NCBI GenBank assembly: GCA_963806015.1
Contig: CAWDWM010000010.1
Coordinates: 62,001 to 126,000, forward strand
Length of the DNA: 64,000 bases
Direction: 5' to 3'
Source: JAOPZW01 sp963806015
GTDB taxonomy: Bacteria; Actinomycetota; Thermoleophilia; Solirubrobacterales; Solirubrobacteraceae
Every line of letters begins with the position of its first letter. Positions within the stretch are counted from its first letter, which is position 1. The notes below the pieces were generated by a model. The model did no database searches. It was not told the origin of the DNA and saw only the letters and a program-made list of their open reading frames with translations. A program made the position numbers and the translations under genes. Positions 9,443 to 20,357 of the stretch are shown here, one piece after another.

Positions 9443-10092
9443 ATGTCCACCGACGTCCCCCGCATCAAGATCTGCGGCGTCACCACCCGCGACGACGCGT
9501 TGTTCGCGGTGGAGGCGGGCGCCTGGGCGGTCGGCTGCATCCTGTGGTCGGGCTCGCCGCGCGCGTGCGACCCCGCCGAGGCCGCGCGCATCGCCACGGC
9601 GCTGCGTCGCCGCGCCCAGGTGTGCGGCGTGTTCGTCAACGCCCCGCTGGACGAGGTCGCCGGGATGGCCGACGGCATCGGCCTGACGATGGTCCAGCTG
9701 CACGGCGACGAGGGCCCCGCCTTCTGCTCCGAGGTCGCGCGGCGCACCGGGGCCAAGGTCATCAAGGCCGCCGCGGTGAGCGGCAAGGCCGACATCCGCA
9801 CCCTGGAGACCTTCCACACCGACTACCACCTGCTCGACGCCCACCGCGCCGGGATGCGCGGCGGCACCGGCGACACCTTCGACTGGGCGCTCGTGCGCTC
9901 GCGGCGCTCGCGGATCCCGCTCGTGCTGAGCGGCGGGCTGAGGCCCGAGAACGTCGCCGCGGCGATCGCCGCGGTGCGGCCGTTCGCCGTCGACACGGCC
10001 AGCGGAACCGAGGCGAGCCCCGGCATCAAGGACCCCGAGAAGGTCACGGCCTTCTTCGAGGCGGTCAACGCGACGCGCGTCGAGGTCGAGGC

Positions 10093-10096
<4 letters not shown>
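9443..10096 (+). CDS. trpF: Phosphoribosylanthranilate isomerase
   Basis: A 217-residue TIM barrel performing the Amadori rearrangement of PRA to CdRP. It opens with RIKICGVTTRDDAL, whose cysteine is the catalytic base. It has MVQLHGDEG, LLDAHRAGMRGGTG and the C-terminal phosphate-binding VLSGGLRPENV and VDTASGTEASPG. The ATG at 9443 is eight residues before the conserved first strand; longer in-frame extensions enter the repeat-rich spacer and are rejected. Its stop overlaps the trpB start (ATGA). Confidence 0.94.
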
Positions 10097-11252
<1,156 letters not shown>

Positions 11253-11256
<4 letters not shown>

Positions 11257-12041
11257 CGACCGGCGCCGAGGCGATCGCGGCGGCCTTCGCCGGCGACGGC
11301 CGGCGCGCGGCGCTGATGCCGTACATGATGGGCGGCTTCCCCGACATGGACACGTCGCGGCGCATCGCCGAGGCCTATGCCGACGGCGGCGCGGACCTCG
11401 TCGAGCTGGGCGTCCCGTTCAGCGACCCGCTGGCCGACGGCCCGGTCATCCACGCCGCCGGGACCGCCGCGCTGCGCGCGGGAGCGACGACGCACGAGGT
11501 ACTCGCCGTCGGGTGCGCGCTGGCCGAGCGCGTGCCGGTGGTGGCCATGGTCTACGCAAACCTCGTGATGGCGCGGGGCCTCGAGCGCTTCGCCGACGAC
11601 CTCGTGGCGCACGGCATCTCCGGCTTGATCGTGCCCGACCTGCCGCTGGAGGAGAGCGAGGCCGTGCGGGCGGCGTGCGACGCGTGCGGCCTGGCGCTGG
11701 TGCCATTGGTGGCGCCGACCACGCCGACGGAGCGGATGGCGCGCATCGGCGCCAGCGCCCGCGGCTTCCTCTACGCCGTCTCGGTGACGGGCACCACCGG
11801 TGAGCGTGCCGCCCTGGCCGACGCCTATGAGGACATCGTCACGCGGGCCAAGGCATCGACCACCGTCCCGGTCGCGCTCGGGTTCGGCATCGGCACGCCC
11901 GAGCAGGCGCGCGAGGCCGCCGACGCGGGCGCCGACGGCGTCATCGTCGGCAGCCGGCTCGTGCGCGCGGCGGCCGAGGCGCAGGACGCTCCGGCCGCCG
12001 TGCACGAGCTGGTGGCGCGGTTCGCGCAGGCCCTGAGATAG
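11253..12041 (+). CDS. trpA: Tryptophan synthase alpha subunit
   Basis: A 262-residue TIM barrel that cleaves indole-3-glycerol phosphate to indole. The catalytic Glu and Asp lie in VELGVPFSDPLADGPVI. SVTGTTGER and LGFGIGTPEQA bind the phosphate. The first-strand motif, usually like ITAGDP, reads MMGGFPD here, a mild variant that keeps the glycine and proline. The four-base overlap with trpB and complete length indicate a functional subunit. A small membrane protein gene follows after 14 bp. Confidence 0.94.
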
Positions 12042-12055
12042 AGTTCGTGCTGCAG

Positions 12056-12220
12056 ATGGGACTCGTCGTCGCCACCACCGTCGGCCTCGTGATCTGGATC
12101 GTCATGTGGGCGCTGGGCATCAAGGCGATCGATGCGTTCATGATCACCGTCCTGCTGGTCGTCGTGGGCGCCACCATGCGCATCATCGCTCCCTACCTGC
12201 CGGGCAATCGCAACAGCTGA
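12056..12220 (+). CDS. Small two-helix membrane protein downstream of trpA
   Basis: A 54-residue reading frame starting MGLVVATTVGLVIWIVMWAL, with a second hydrophobic stretch MITVLLVVVGATMRII and a polar tail ending LPGNRNS. The two predicted transmembrane helices are joined by a short turn (GIKAID). An upstream GTG at 12047 would add only three residues. It follows trpA by 14 bp and is probably co-transcribed. I do not recognise a family; the codon use and clean two-helix layout argue that it is real. Confidence 0.6.
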   Translation: MGLVVATTVGLVIWIVMWALGIKAIDAFMITVLLVVVGATMRIIAPYLPGNRNS

Positions 12221-12244
12221 CGGCGAGGGTTGGACGAAGGTCCA

Positions 12245-12274
12245 TTGCGTGACATCTCCGCGCTCCGCTAGGGT
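12245..12274 (+). promoter_or_regulatory. Possible promoter of livK
   Basis: TTGCGT and TAGGGT are separated by 18 bp, about 40 bp before the livK start. The -10-like TAGGGTCGCG decamer recurs upstream of livH at 13647-13656, which supports it as a shared element. Weak -35 match; no experimental support. Confidence 0.35.
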
Positions 12275-12315
12275 CGCGGGTCTTATTAGGTATCGCTTTC
12301 CTTGAGGAGGGAAAC

Positions 12316-13578
12316 TTGCGAGTACGTTCAGTGGCAGCTTCGGGCTGCCTCGTGACTGCTCTTGCGTTCGGTGTCGCCGCGTGCGGCAGCAGCAACGACA
12401 ACAAGAGCAGTAGTTCCAGCGGTGGCGGCGGCGGAGGCCGCACATCGCTGACCATCTATTCGAGCCTGCCCCTGCAGGGTGACTCGCGCCCGCAGTCGAC
12501 CGACGTGGTCAACGGCGAGAAGCTGGCCCTCGAGGAGCAGGGCGGCAAGGTCGGCAAGTTCACGATCAAGTACGTCAGCCTCGACGACGCCACAGCGGCG
12601 GCGGGCAAGTGGGATCCGGGCCAGACCTCGGCCGACGCCCGCAAGGCGGCCCAGGACGCCTCGACCATCGTCTACCTCGGCGAGTTCAACTCGGGAGCGT
12701 CGGCGATCTCGATCCCGATCCTCAACGAGGCGAACATCCTGCAGATCTCGCCCTCGAACACCTACGTCGGCCTGACGCGCTCCGAGGGCGCCGACAAGGG
12801 CGAGCCGGACAAGTACTACCCCTCCGGCAAGCGCACGTTCGGGCGCGTCGTCCCCGCCGACCACATCCAGGCCGCGGCCCAGGTGACCTACCAGAAGGAT
12901 CAGGGTTGCAAGAAGACCTACATCCTGAATGACAAGGAGGTCTACGGGAAGGGCATCGCCGTCCAGGTCGAGAACATCGGCAAGGCCCAGGGCCTGGCCA
13001 TCGCCGGCAACGACGGCATCGACACCAAGGCCGCCAACTTCCGCTCCCTGGCGCAGAAGATCAAGTCCAGCGGTGCCGACTGTATGTTCTTCGGCGGCAT
13101 CACGCAGAACAAGGGCGTCCAGGTGTTCAAGGACGTCGCCGCCGCCAACCCGACGATGAAGCTCTTCGGGCCTGACGGCGTCGCGGAGTCGGCCTTCTCG
13201 ACCAAGCTCGGCTCGGCGGTCGAGAAGAACACCTACATCACCAACCCGACCCTGGATCCGAAGCTCTACCCGCCGGCGGCGCAGGACTTCTTCGCCAAGT
13301 TCAAGGAGAAGTTCGGCAACAACCCGCAGCCGTACGCGATCTACGGCTACGAGGCGATGAAGGTGGCCCTGCTGGCCATCCAGAACGCCGGTGACAAGGG
13401 CAACGACCGCCAGGCCGTGATCGACGCGTTCTTCAAGATCAAGGACCGCGACTCCGTCCTCGGCAAGTACTCGATCGACGAGAACGGCGACACGACGCTC
13501 TCCGACTACGGCGCGGATCGCGTCGAGGGCGGCAAGCTCGTGTTCGACAAGGTGATCAAGGCCCAGACGCAGGGCTAG
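12316..13578 (+). CDS. livK: Branched-chain amino acid ABC transporter substrate-binding lipoprotein
   Basis: A 420-residue periplasmic-binding-type lipoprotein (LivK/Peripla_BP_6). The signal peptide ends in the lipobox FGVAAC with the lipidated cysteine at residue 23. A Ser/Gly linker to about residue 42 follows, then the two-lobe domain starting LTIYSSLPLQG. The start is an unusual TTG, fixed by a strong GAGGAGGG ribosome site five bases upstream and by the signal peptide beginning there. It should deliver an amino acid or amide to the LivHMGF permease encoded next. The actual ligand cannot be read from sequence. It has its own hairpin downstream, consistent with higher expression than the permease. 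Confidence 0.9.
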   Translation: MRVRSVAASGCLVTALAFGVAACGSSNDNKSSSSSGGGGGGRTSLTIYSSLPLQGDSRPQSTDVVNGEKLALEEQGGKVGKFTIKYVSLDDATAAAGKWDPGQTSADARKAAQDASTIVYLGEFNSGASAISIPILNEANILQISPSNTYVGLTRSEGADKGEPDKYYPSGKRTFGRVVPADHIQAAAQVTYQKDQGCKKTYILNDKEVYGKGIAVQVENIGKAQGLAIAGNDGIDTKAANFRSLAQKIKSSGADCMFFGGITQNKGVQVFKDVAAANPTMKLFGPDGVAESAFSTKLGSAVEKNTYITNPTLDPKLYPPAAQDFFAKFKEKFGNNPQPYAIYGYEAMKVALLAIQNAGDKGNDRQAVIDAFFKIKDRDSVLGKYSIDENGDTTLSDYGADRVEGGKLVFDKVIKAQTQG

Positions 13579-13599
13579 TGCCATGACCTGACGCAGGAA

Positions 13600-13639
13600 C
13601 CGGCCGGATGCGCACGAAAACTTGTGCGCGTCCGGCCGG
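13600..13639. terminator. Strong hairpin between livK and livH
   Basis: CCGGCCGGATGCGCAC pairs with GTGCGCGTCCGGCCGG around an 8-nt A-rich loop with one mismatch. It starts 22 bp after the livK stop and ends about 37 bp before livH. There is no T-run, so it is either an intrinsic terminator of the GC-rich kind or an attenuating or mRNA-end-protecting structure that lets livK exceed livHMGF. Confidence 0.65.
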
Positions 13640-13676
13640 TCCGCGTTAGGGTCGCGAACGCCGGACGCGAAAAGCC

Positions 13677-14714
13677 ATGGAAGCTGCATCGATCCCCGAG
13701 TCACCCACCGCGCGGCCGCCCCGGCCCGTCGCGAAGGCCGTCGCCGACAACATCCTGTGGCTGTTGATGGGGCTGGCGCTCGTCATCTACTTCATCCAGG
13801 ACCCGAAGCAGACCCTCGACGACGTCAAGACCGGCCTTTCGAACGGCACCATCTGGGCGCTCATCGCGCTGGGCTACACGCTCGTCTACGGCATCATCGA
13901 GCTGATCAACTTCGCCCACGGCGAGGTGTTCATGATCGGCTCCTTCGTCTCGGTGTCGATCTGGCAGACGCTGGGCGTCACGCCCGACAACAGCATCATC
14001 GCGATCCTCGGGTCGATGCTCATCGGCATCGTCCTGGCGATGCTCGCCTCCGGGACGCTGAACGTGATGATCGAGCGGGTGGCCTACAAGCCGCTGCGCA
14101 ACGCGCCCAAGCTCGCGCCGCTCATCACGGCCATCGGGATGAGCTTCATCCTGCAGAACGTCGGCCTGCTGTGGCGCGGGCAGCCCGACGCGTCGCCCGA
14201 CCTCATCGGCTCGCAGAAGGACTACTTCTCGATCTTCGGCGTCGCCATCGAGCACTCCGACGTCTTCGCCGTCATCGTCACGGCGCCGCTGCTGATCGCG
14301 CTGGTGTGGTTCGTCGGCTCCACGCGCTACGGCAAGGCCATGCGTGCCACCGCGCAGGACCCGGACGCCGCGCGGCTGATGGGCATCAACGTGGACCGCA
14401 CGATCTCGCTGACGTTCCTGCTCGGCGGGCTGCTGGCCGGCGCGGCGGGGATGATCTACGCGCTCTACAACGGCACGATCCAGTTCAACCAGGGCTTCAC
14501 CGCCGGGCTCATCGCGTTCACCGCGGCGGTCATGGGCGGCATCGGCAACCTCAAGGGCGCGGTGGTCGGCGGTCTGATCATCGGCGTCATCCAGTCGATC
14601 TCCGACACGCATTTCGGGCAGGTGTGGACCCCGGCGGTGGTGTTCGCGATCCTGATCCTGATCATGGTCTTCAAGCCGCAGGGCCTGTTCGGCGAGGAGA
14701 CGCGCGAAGGATGA
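13677..14714 (+). CDS. livH: Branched-chain amino acid ABC transporter permease LivH
   Basis: A 345-residue integral membrane permease with about eight hydrophobic segments. The LivH signatures are clear: GTIWALIALGYTLVYGIIEL, INFAHGEVFMIGS, TSTRYGKAMRATAQDPDAAR-like cytoplasmic loop and AVMGGIGNLKGAVVGG. It pairs with LivM to form the channel. The N-terminus has a roughly 20-residue Pro/Arg-rich cytoplasmic extension. The TAGGGTCGCG element lies 21 bp upstream. Its stop overlaps the livM start in an ATGA. Confidence 0.93.
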   Translation: MEAASIPESPTARPPRPVAKAVADNILWLLMGLALVIYFIQDPKQTLDDVKTGLSNGTIWALIALGYTLVYGIIELINFAHGEVFMIGSFVSVSIWQTLGVTPDNSIIAILGSMLIGIVLAMLASGTLNVMIERVAYKPLRNAPKLAPLITAIGMSFILQNVGLLWRGQPDASPDLIGSQKDYFSIFGVAIEHSDVFAVIVTAPLLIALVWFVGSTRYGKAMRATAQDPDAARLMGINVDRTISLTFLLGGLLAGAAGMIYALYNGTIQFNQGFTAGLIAFTAAVMGGIGNLKGAVVGGLIIGVIQSISDTHFGQVWTPAVVFAILILIMVFKPQGLFGEETREG

Positions 14715-15943
14715 GCACCGCCGTCGCCAGCGCGCGCTCGAACGTCACGAACCTGCGCCGCATGGTGCCCGACTGGGCGTGGGCGGTTGTCTTCCTGGCC
14801 CTGGCGATCCTTTACCCCTACATCCTCGACCAGCTGCTGGCGACGCCCGACGACCTGCTCGACGCCTCGATCCAGACCCTGGCCTACATCATCATGGCCC
14901 TCGGGTTGAACATCGTGGTCGGCTTCGCCGGGCTGCTCGACCTCGGGTACGTGGCCTTCTTCGCCATCGGCGCGTTCGTGATGGGCTGGCTGGGCTCGCA
15001 GCAGTTCCCCGACGTCAACGGCGGCAAGGGGATCCACATCCTCACGCCGGCGAAGTCGGCGTTCGGCTCGGCCCTGCCCGGCATCCACATCAACTTCTTC
15101 TTCGTCATCTTCGTCGCGGCGATCTTCACCGCGATCTGGGGCGTCATCCTCGGCGCCCCGACGCTGCGATTGCGCGGCGACTACCTGGCCATCGTGACGC
15201 TGGCCTTCGGCGAGATCGTCCCGCGCATCTTCGAGAACTCGACCAGCGGCATCTTCGGCATCGGCAGCATCGACTTCTCCAACGGGCGTCAGGGGATCAC
15301 GCCGATCGACAAGGTCAACTTCCCCTGGACCGACGAGAAGTTCAAATATCCGCTCGAGCTCAAACCGATCTACTTCGTCGGGCTGGCGATGGTCCTGCTC
15401 GTCATCTTCTTCAACCGCCGGCTGCGCGACTCGCGGATGGGGCGCGCATGGATCGCCGTACGCGAGGACGAGGTCGCCGCCGCGGCCATGGGCGTCAACC
15501 TGGTGCGCACCAAGCTGTGGGCCTACGCGCTGGGCGCCGCCCTGGGCGGCTTCGCGGGCGTCTTCCTGGCCACCTACAACAACACGGTCAACGTCGACCA
15601 GTTCGAGTTCGGCTTCTCGGTGCTGATCCTGTCGATGGTGATCATCGGCGGCATGGGCAACATCTGGGGCGTCATCCTCGGCGCCATCGCCCTGTCGATG
15701 TTCAACCGCTACGGCCTCAAGCAGCTCAACGGCGTGCCGGACAAGTTCGGGCTGAACTTCGACGTCACCGCTATCAACTTCGGCATCTTCGGCTTCTTCC
15801 TGCTCGCCATGATGGTCCTGCGCCCCGAGGGCTTCCTCCCGTCCTCGAGACGCAAACTGGAGCTCCACGGCGAGGTCGACGAGTCCGACCACATCGGGGC
15901 GCAGTCCGACCACACGCTCTACGACGTCCGCGAGGACCGATGA
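14711..15943 (+). CDS. livM: Branched-chain amino acid ABC transporter permease LivM
   Basis: A 410-residue permease, the partner of LivH. Typical LivM features are NIVVGFAGLLDLGYVAFFAI, LRLRGDYLAIVTLAFGEIV, AVREDEVAAAAMGVN (the ATPase-contacting EAA-like loop) and GGMGNIWGVILGA. A hydrophilic insertion of about 60 residues (around 190-250) separates two helix bundles. The C-terminal tail is acidic and cytoplasmic. Four-base overlaps on both sides place it in the middle of a tightly coupled operon. Confidence 0.93.
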   Translation: MSTAVASARSNVTNLRRMVPDWAWAVVFLALAILYPYILDQLLATPDDLLDASIQTLAYIIMALGLNIVVGFAGLLDLGYVAFFAIGAFVMGWLGSQQFPDVNGGKGIHILTPAKSAFGSALPGIHINFFFVIFVAAIFTAIWGVILGAPTLRLRGDYLAIVTLAFGEIVPRIFENSTSGIFGIGSIDFSNGRQGITPIDKVNFPWTDEKFKYPLELKPIYFVGLAMVLLVIFFNRRLRDSRMGRAWIAVREDEVAAAAMGVNLVRTKLWAYALGAALGGFAGVFLATYNNTVNVDQFEFGFSVLILSMVIIGGMGNIWGVILGAIALSMFNRYGLKQLNGVPDKFGLNFDVTAINFGIFGFFLLAMMVLRPEGFLPSSRRKLELHGEVDESDHIGAQSDHTLYDVREDR

Positions 15944-16748
15944 CCGAGCAGGTCGCACAGCCGCCCGCGCCCGCGCCGGCCGACGGCGGCGGGGCCCTGC
16001 TCGAGGCGACCAACATCTCGAAGATCTTCGGCGGCCTGGTCGCCGTCAACGACATCACCTTCACCGTGCCCCAGCGCGCGATCGTGTCGCTGATCGGCCC
16101 CAACGGCGCCGGCAAGACGACGTTCTTCAACTGCATGACGGGCCTCTACAAGCCGACCACGGGGCGCGTCCATTTCAAGGGCAACGACATCACGGCCAAG
16201 CGCCCGGACCTGGTCACCCAGGCCGGCGTCGCGCGCACGTTCCAGAACATCAAGCTGTTCCGGACGATGACGTCGATCGAGAACGTGCAGGTCGGGATGC
16301 ACGCGCGGCTGCGCTCGCGCGTCACCGGGATGGTGCTGCACACGCCGTTCAACCGGCGCGAGGAGAAGGAGTCCTACGCCAAGGCGCGCGAGCTGTTGAA
16401 CTTCGTTGGACTCAAGCGCCACAACGAGCTGGCCATGAACCTGCCCTACGGCGATCAGCGCCGGCTGGAGATCGCGCGCGCGCTGGGCTCCGATCCGCAG
16501 CTCTTGCTGCTCGACGAACCCACGGCCGGGATGAACCCGAACGAGTCCGAGCAGCTGCGCCAGCTCATGGAGACCATGCGCACCGAGCGTGGCATCTCGG
16601 TGCTGCTCATCGAGCATGACATGAAGGTCGTGATGAACGTCTCCGATCGCATCACGGTGCTCGATCACGGGGAGAAGATCGCCGAAGGCGGCCCGCAGGA
16701 AGTGCGCGCCAACCCGAAGGTCATCGAGGCCTACCTCGGGAGCCAGGC

Positions 16749-16752
<4 letters not shown>
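15940..16752 (+). CDS. livG: Branched-chain amino acid ABC transporter ATP-binding protein LivG
   Basis: A 270-residue ABC ATPase. It has Walker A GPNGAGKTT, the LivG-type Q-loop ARTFQNIKLFRTMTSIENVQ, the signature-like LPYGDQRRLEIARAL (Pro-Tyr-Gly-Asp in place of the canonical LSGGQ), Walker B LLLLDEPTAGMN and the switch histidine in LLIEHDMKVVM. It energises LivHM together with LivF. An N-terminal extension of about 18 residues is Pro/Ala-rich. It overlaps livM and livF by four bases. Confidence 0.94.
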
Positions 16753-17506
<754 letters not shown>

Positions 17507-17507
<1 letters not shown>

Positions 17508-17776
17508 TGGCCGTGCTCATCATCGCCGCGGACGTCGGAGCCAAGGCGTTCTATCTGCTCATGATCTGGCTGGCCTCGTCCATCGGCGCCAGCGAGCTGT
17601 CCAAGCGCAAGGGCTACGGCGAGAAGTGGGGCCTGGGCACCGGTCTGTTTCTGAGCGTCGTCGGGCTCATCATCTGGATCCTCGTGCCGGCGCGGGCGGA
17701 TTCGCCCTGGCGCCAGAAGCAGGCGCGCAAGGCGGCTGCCGTCGACGCCGCCGACCTCGCCGACGACCGCAAGTAG
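17507..17776 (+). CDS. Small membrane protein at the end of the liv operon
   Basis: An 89-residue protein with two predicted transmembrane segments (LIIAADVGAKAFYLLMIWLA and LGTGLFLSVVGLIIWILV) separated by a charged loop (SKRKGYGEKWG), and a basic/acidic cytoplasmic tail. The start is the ATG at 17507 or the GTG three bases earlier. The overlap with livF implies co-translation. No family is recognised. It could be an accessory subunit of the importer or just a passenger; a hairpin ends the transcript 24 bp later. Confidence 0.65.
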
Positions 17777-17799
17777 CGCGGTCCGGCCGGGGTTGGTGA

Positions 17800-17836
17800 G
17801 GACCCTGAGCCCGTGGGGGGAACAGGCTCAGGGTCC
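17800..17836. terminator. Perfect 12-bp stem hairpin between convergent genes
   Basis: GGACCCTGAGCC pairs perfectly with GGCTCAGGGTCC across a 13-nt loop, just after the liv operon. The gene on the other strand ends about 200 bp further on, so the hairpin sits in a convergent spacer and may stop transcription from both sides. No T-run is present. The remaining spacer to 18035 shows no gene. Confidence 0.7.
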
Positions 17837-18035
17837 GGGGTTGGGGTATCCATGAGGGCGCGAGACGCGTGGTCAGTCTCGGAGGCGCGGCTTCTTACCG
17901 ACTTCCCTCGTCCTGGGTTGCTGTGTTATGCGAAGCCCAGTGTCCGCGAGGCGCGGATTCGTTTCGCGGTGGCTGGCAGGCGTCGCGCGGGCGGGTAGGC
18001 CGGGGGTCCGCGTTACGGGCAACCGCACGCGGGGC

Positions 18036-19391
18036 TCACACGAGCGCTGCGACGGCCTCGGAGAACACCGTCGTGTGGCGGTCGACGTCGGCGGTCGTCG
18101 TCGCCGGGGACATCAGCGCCATGTTGTGAAACGGCGTGATCATGACGCCGCGATTGAGCAGGAAGAGGTGCAGCACGTCCTCGAGCGCTGCGTCGTGCAA
18201 CGCCGCGCTCGCGCCGCCGTCGCGCGGCGGGTCGGGCGTGAAGGCCAGCTCCGCGCGGGCCCCGAGCGGCACGATCGTCCAGGCGACGTCGTGCTCGGCG
18301 AGGACCCCGCGCACGCCGGCGACGAAGCGCTCGCACAGCGCGAACATCGCGGCGAAGGCGTCGGCGGTGAGGACCTCCTGCAGGGTGGCGCGGGCGGCCG
18401 CCAGCGACAGCGCGTTGCCGGCCAGGGTGCCGCCGACCCCGCCGACGTCGATGAGGTCGGCGTCGTCGAGCGCGTCGATGCGCGCGCCCAGCTCGGCGCT
18501 CACGCCGTAGGCGCCGATCGGGATGCCGCCGGCGATGGCCTTGCCGATCGTCACCACGTCGGGGCGCAGTCCCCACGCGGCGGTGCAGCCGCCGGGCCCC
18601 GCGCTGATCGTGTGCGTCTCGTCGATGATCAGCAGCGTCCCCGTGCGGTCGCACGCCGCGCGCAGCGCGTCGTGGAAGCCGGCGTCGGGCAGGACGATGC
18701 CGATGTTGGTCAGCGCCGGCTCGGCGAGCACGCAGGCGACCTGCCCGTCGGCGAGCAGGCGCTCGACCGCTTCGACGTCGTTGAACTCGCACACCCGGGT
18801 CGTGACGGTGGGATCGACCGCCGGCCCGACGTTGCCCGCCCTCGACCGCGGCCGGCCGCCGTCGAGGGTGACGAAGGTCTCGTCGACCGACCCGTGGTAG
18901 CAGTGGCTGAAGACGAGCACGTGCGGGCGCTGCGTGAGCGCGCGACAGAGCCGCAGGGCCCAGCGGTTGGCGTCGGTCGCGGTCAGCGCGAAGCTCCACT
19001 GCGCCACCCCGAAGCGCCGGCCGAGCTCCTCGCCCACCCGGGCGGCGTCCTCGGTGGGCAGCATCAGGGTGGCGCCGCCCTGCTCGCCGAGGCGCCGTTG
19101 CACCGCGGCGACGGTCGCCGGCGGCGAGTGCCCGGCCATGGCCGCGGTGTCGCCCAGCGAGAAGTCGACGTAGACGTTGCCGTCGACGTCCTCGATGCTC
19201 GCGCCGCGCGCGGAGGCGGCGTAGACCGGGTGCCCGCCCGCCCACTTGGCCATCCAGGTCATGGGCACACCGCTGACCAGTGAGGCCCGGGCGCGCTCGA
19301 ACAGCTCGCGCGAGCGCGGGTGCTCGCGCGCGAAGCGCTCGCTCTCGGCCTGGTGGACAGCGGCGATGCGGTCGCGGTCGATCTGGGTCAC
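18036..19391 (-). CDS. Class III aminotransferase (glutamate-1-semialdehyde aminomutase-like)
   Basis: A 451-residue PLP enzyme of fold type I, class III. LLIIDETHT carries the PLP-nitrogen aspartate and VVTIGKAIAGGIPIGAYG the PLP lysine. The N-terminal half has YVDFSLGDTAAMAGH and SHCYHGSVDET, resembling GSA aminomutase and related aspartate-aminotransferase-family proteins. It is not called hemL because the flanking genes are not heme genes and several GSAM positions differ. The start is a GTG. It lies 17 bp downstream of the TIGR01777-type gene on the same strand, so co-transcription is likely. Substrate unknown. Confidence 0.8.
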   Translation of the reverse strand: MTQIDRDRIAAVHQAESERFAREHPRSRELFERARASLVSGVPMTWMAKWAGGHPVYAASARGASIEDVDGNVYVDFSLGDTAAMAGHSPPATVAAVQRRLGEQGGATLMLPTEDAARVGEELGRRFGVAQWSFALTATDANRWALRLCRALTQRPHVLVFSHCYHGSVDETFVTLDGGRPRSRAGNVGPAVDPTVTTRVCEFNDVEAVERLLADGQVACVLAEPALTNIGIVLPDAGFHDALRAACDRTGTLLIIDETHTISAGPGGCTAAWGLRPDVVTIGKAIAGGIPIGAYGVSAELGARIDALDDADLIDVGGVGGTLAGNALSLAAARATLQEVLTADAFAAMFALCERFVAGVRGVLAEHDVAWTIVPLGARAELAFTPDPPRDGGASAALHDAALEDVLHLFLLNRGVMITPFHNMALMSPATTTADVDRHTTVFSEAVAALV

Positions 19392-19408
19392 CGCGTGACC
19401 CTAACCCG

Positions 19409-20314
19409 CTATCCGACCGTGTCGCGCAGGGCTTCGTCGAGGTCGGTGTACGTGAAGGCGTACCCACGTTCCAGGGCCCGCGTGGGCACGGCCCGCTGGC
19501 CCTCGGTGACGATGTCGGCCATCTTGCCGTAGAGCAGGCGCACCGCGAGGCCGGGGACGGGCGCGAAAGCGGGGCGGTGCAGCGCGCGGCCCAGCGCGCG
19601 GGAGAAGTCCCGGTTGGTGACGGGCGTCGGCGCGGTCGCGTTGATCGGGCCCTTCCAGGCGTCGCCGTCGAGGGCCGCCAGGTAGAGGCCGACGGTGTCC
19701 TCGGCGTGGATCCACGGCAGATATTGGCGCCCGCCGGCCACCGGGCCGCCGAGGCCCAGGCGGAAGAACGGCAGCATCTTCGCCAGCGCTCCGCCCCCCT
19801 GGTCGAGGACCACGCCGGTGCGCAGCATGGCCACGCGCGCCCCGTGCTCGGCGGCGCGGGCGGCCTCGCGCTCCCAGGCCGCGCACACCCCCGCCAGGAA
19901 GTCGTCGCCCGCGGCGGCGTCCTCGGTGACCGGCTCGTCGCCGCGCGAGCCGTAGTAGCCGACGGCAGAAGCGCTGACGAGGACGCGCGGGCGCGGCTCG
20001 GCGGCACCGATGCCCGCGACCAGGTTGCGCGTGCCCGTCTCGCGCGACTCGAGGATCCCGCGCCGCGCCTCGTCGGTCCAGCGCTGGGCCACGTTCTCGC
20101 CGGCCAGGTGCACGACCGCGTCGCGCCCGCTCAGCGCCGCGGCGGGTGCGGGCTCGTCCAGAGGGCGCCACGCGTGTGCCTCGACGCCGGGCAGGGCGGC
20201 CCGCGCCTTGTCGGGATCGCGTGAGAGGACGGTCACGCCGTCGCCGCGCGCCTGCAGCGCGCGCACGATCCCCGACCCGATGAGACCGGTGGCGCCTGTG
20301 AGGGTGACGTTCAT
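19409..20314 (-). CDS. TIGR01777-family NAD-dependent epimerase-like protein
   Basis: A 301-residue extended short-chain dehydrogenase of the YfcH/SulA-like TIGR01777 family. The nucleotide loop is TLTGATGLIGSGIVRAL at the N-terminus. SASAVGYYGSRGDEPV carries the YxxxK-type region, and WIHAEDTVGLYLAAL and GPINATAPTPVTN are family hallmarks. The C-terminal extension (ALGRALHRPAFAPVPG to the end) is also typical. Biochemical function is unestablished for the family. It is 43 bp downstream of the malic enzyme gene and followed by the aminotransferase, all leftward. Confidence 0.88.
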   Translation of the reverse strand: MNVTLTGATGLIGSGIVRALQARGDGVTVLSRDPDKARAALPGVEAHAWRPLDEPAPAAALSGRDAVVHLAGENVAQRWTDEARRGILESRETGTRNLVAGIGAAEPRPRVLVSASAVGYYGSRGDEPVTEDAAAGDDFLAGVCAAWEREAARAAEHGARVAMLRTGVVLDQGGGALAKMLPFFRLGLGGPVAGGRQYLPWIHAEDTVGLYLAALDGDAWKGPINATAPTPVTNRDFSRALGRALHRPAFAPVPGLAVRLLYGKMADIVTEGQRAVPTRALERGYAFTYTDLDEALRDTVG

Positions 20315-20357
20315 CTCTGGGGTACGCCGTCGCGGCGCGGACGGGTCACGGCGCGCA

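Noticed and set aside
17777..18035. A possible small gene or RNA in the spacer after the liv operon.
   Set aside because: Apart from the hairpin at 17800-17836 I found no frame with a credible start and composition and no tRNA-like fold.
18036..19391. Annotation as hemL (glutamate-1-semialdehyde aminomutase).
   Set aside because: The fold matches, but no heme gene is adjacent and the substrate-site segments differ enough that only a class III aminotransferase call is safe.
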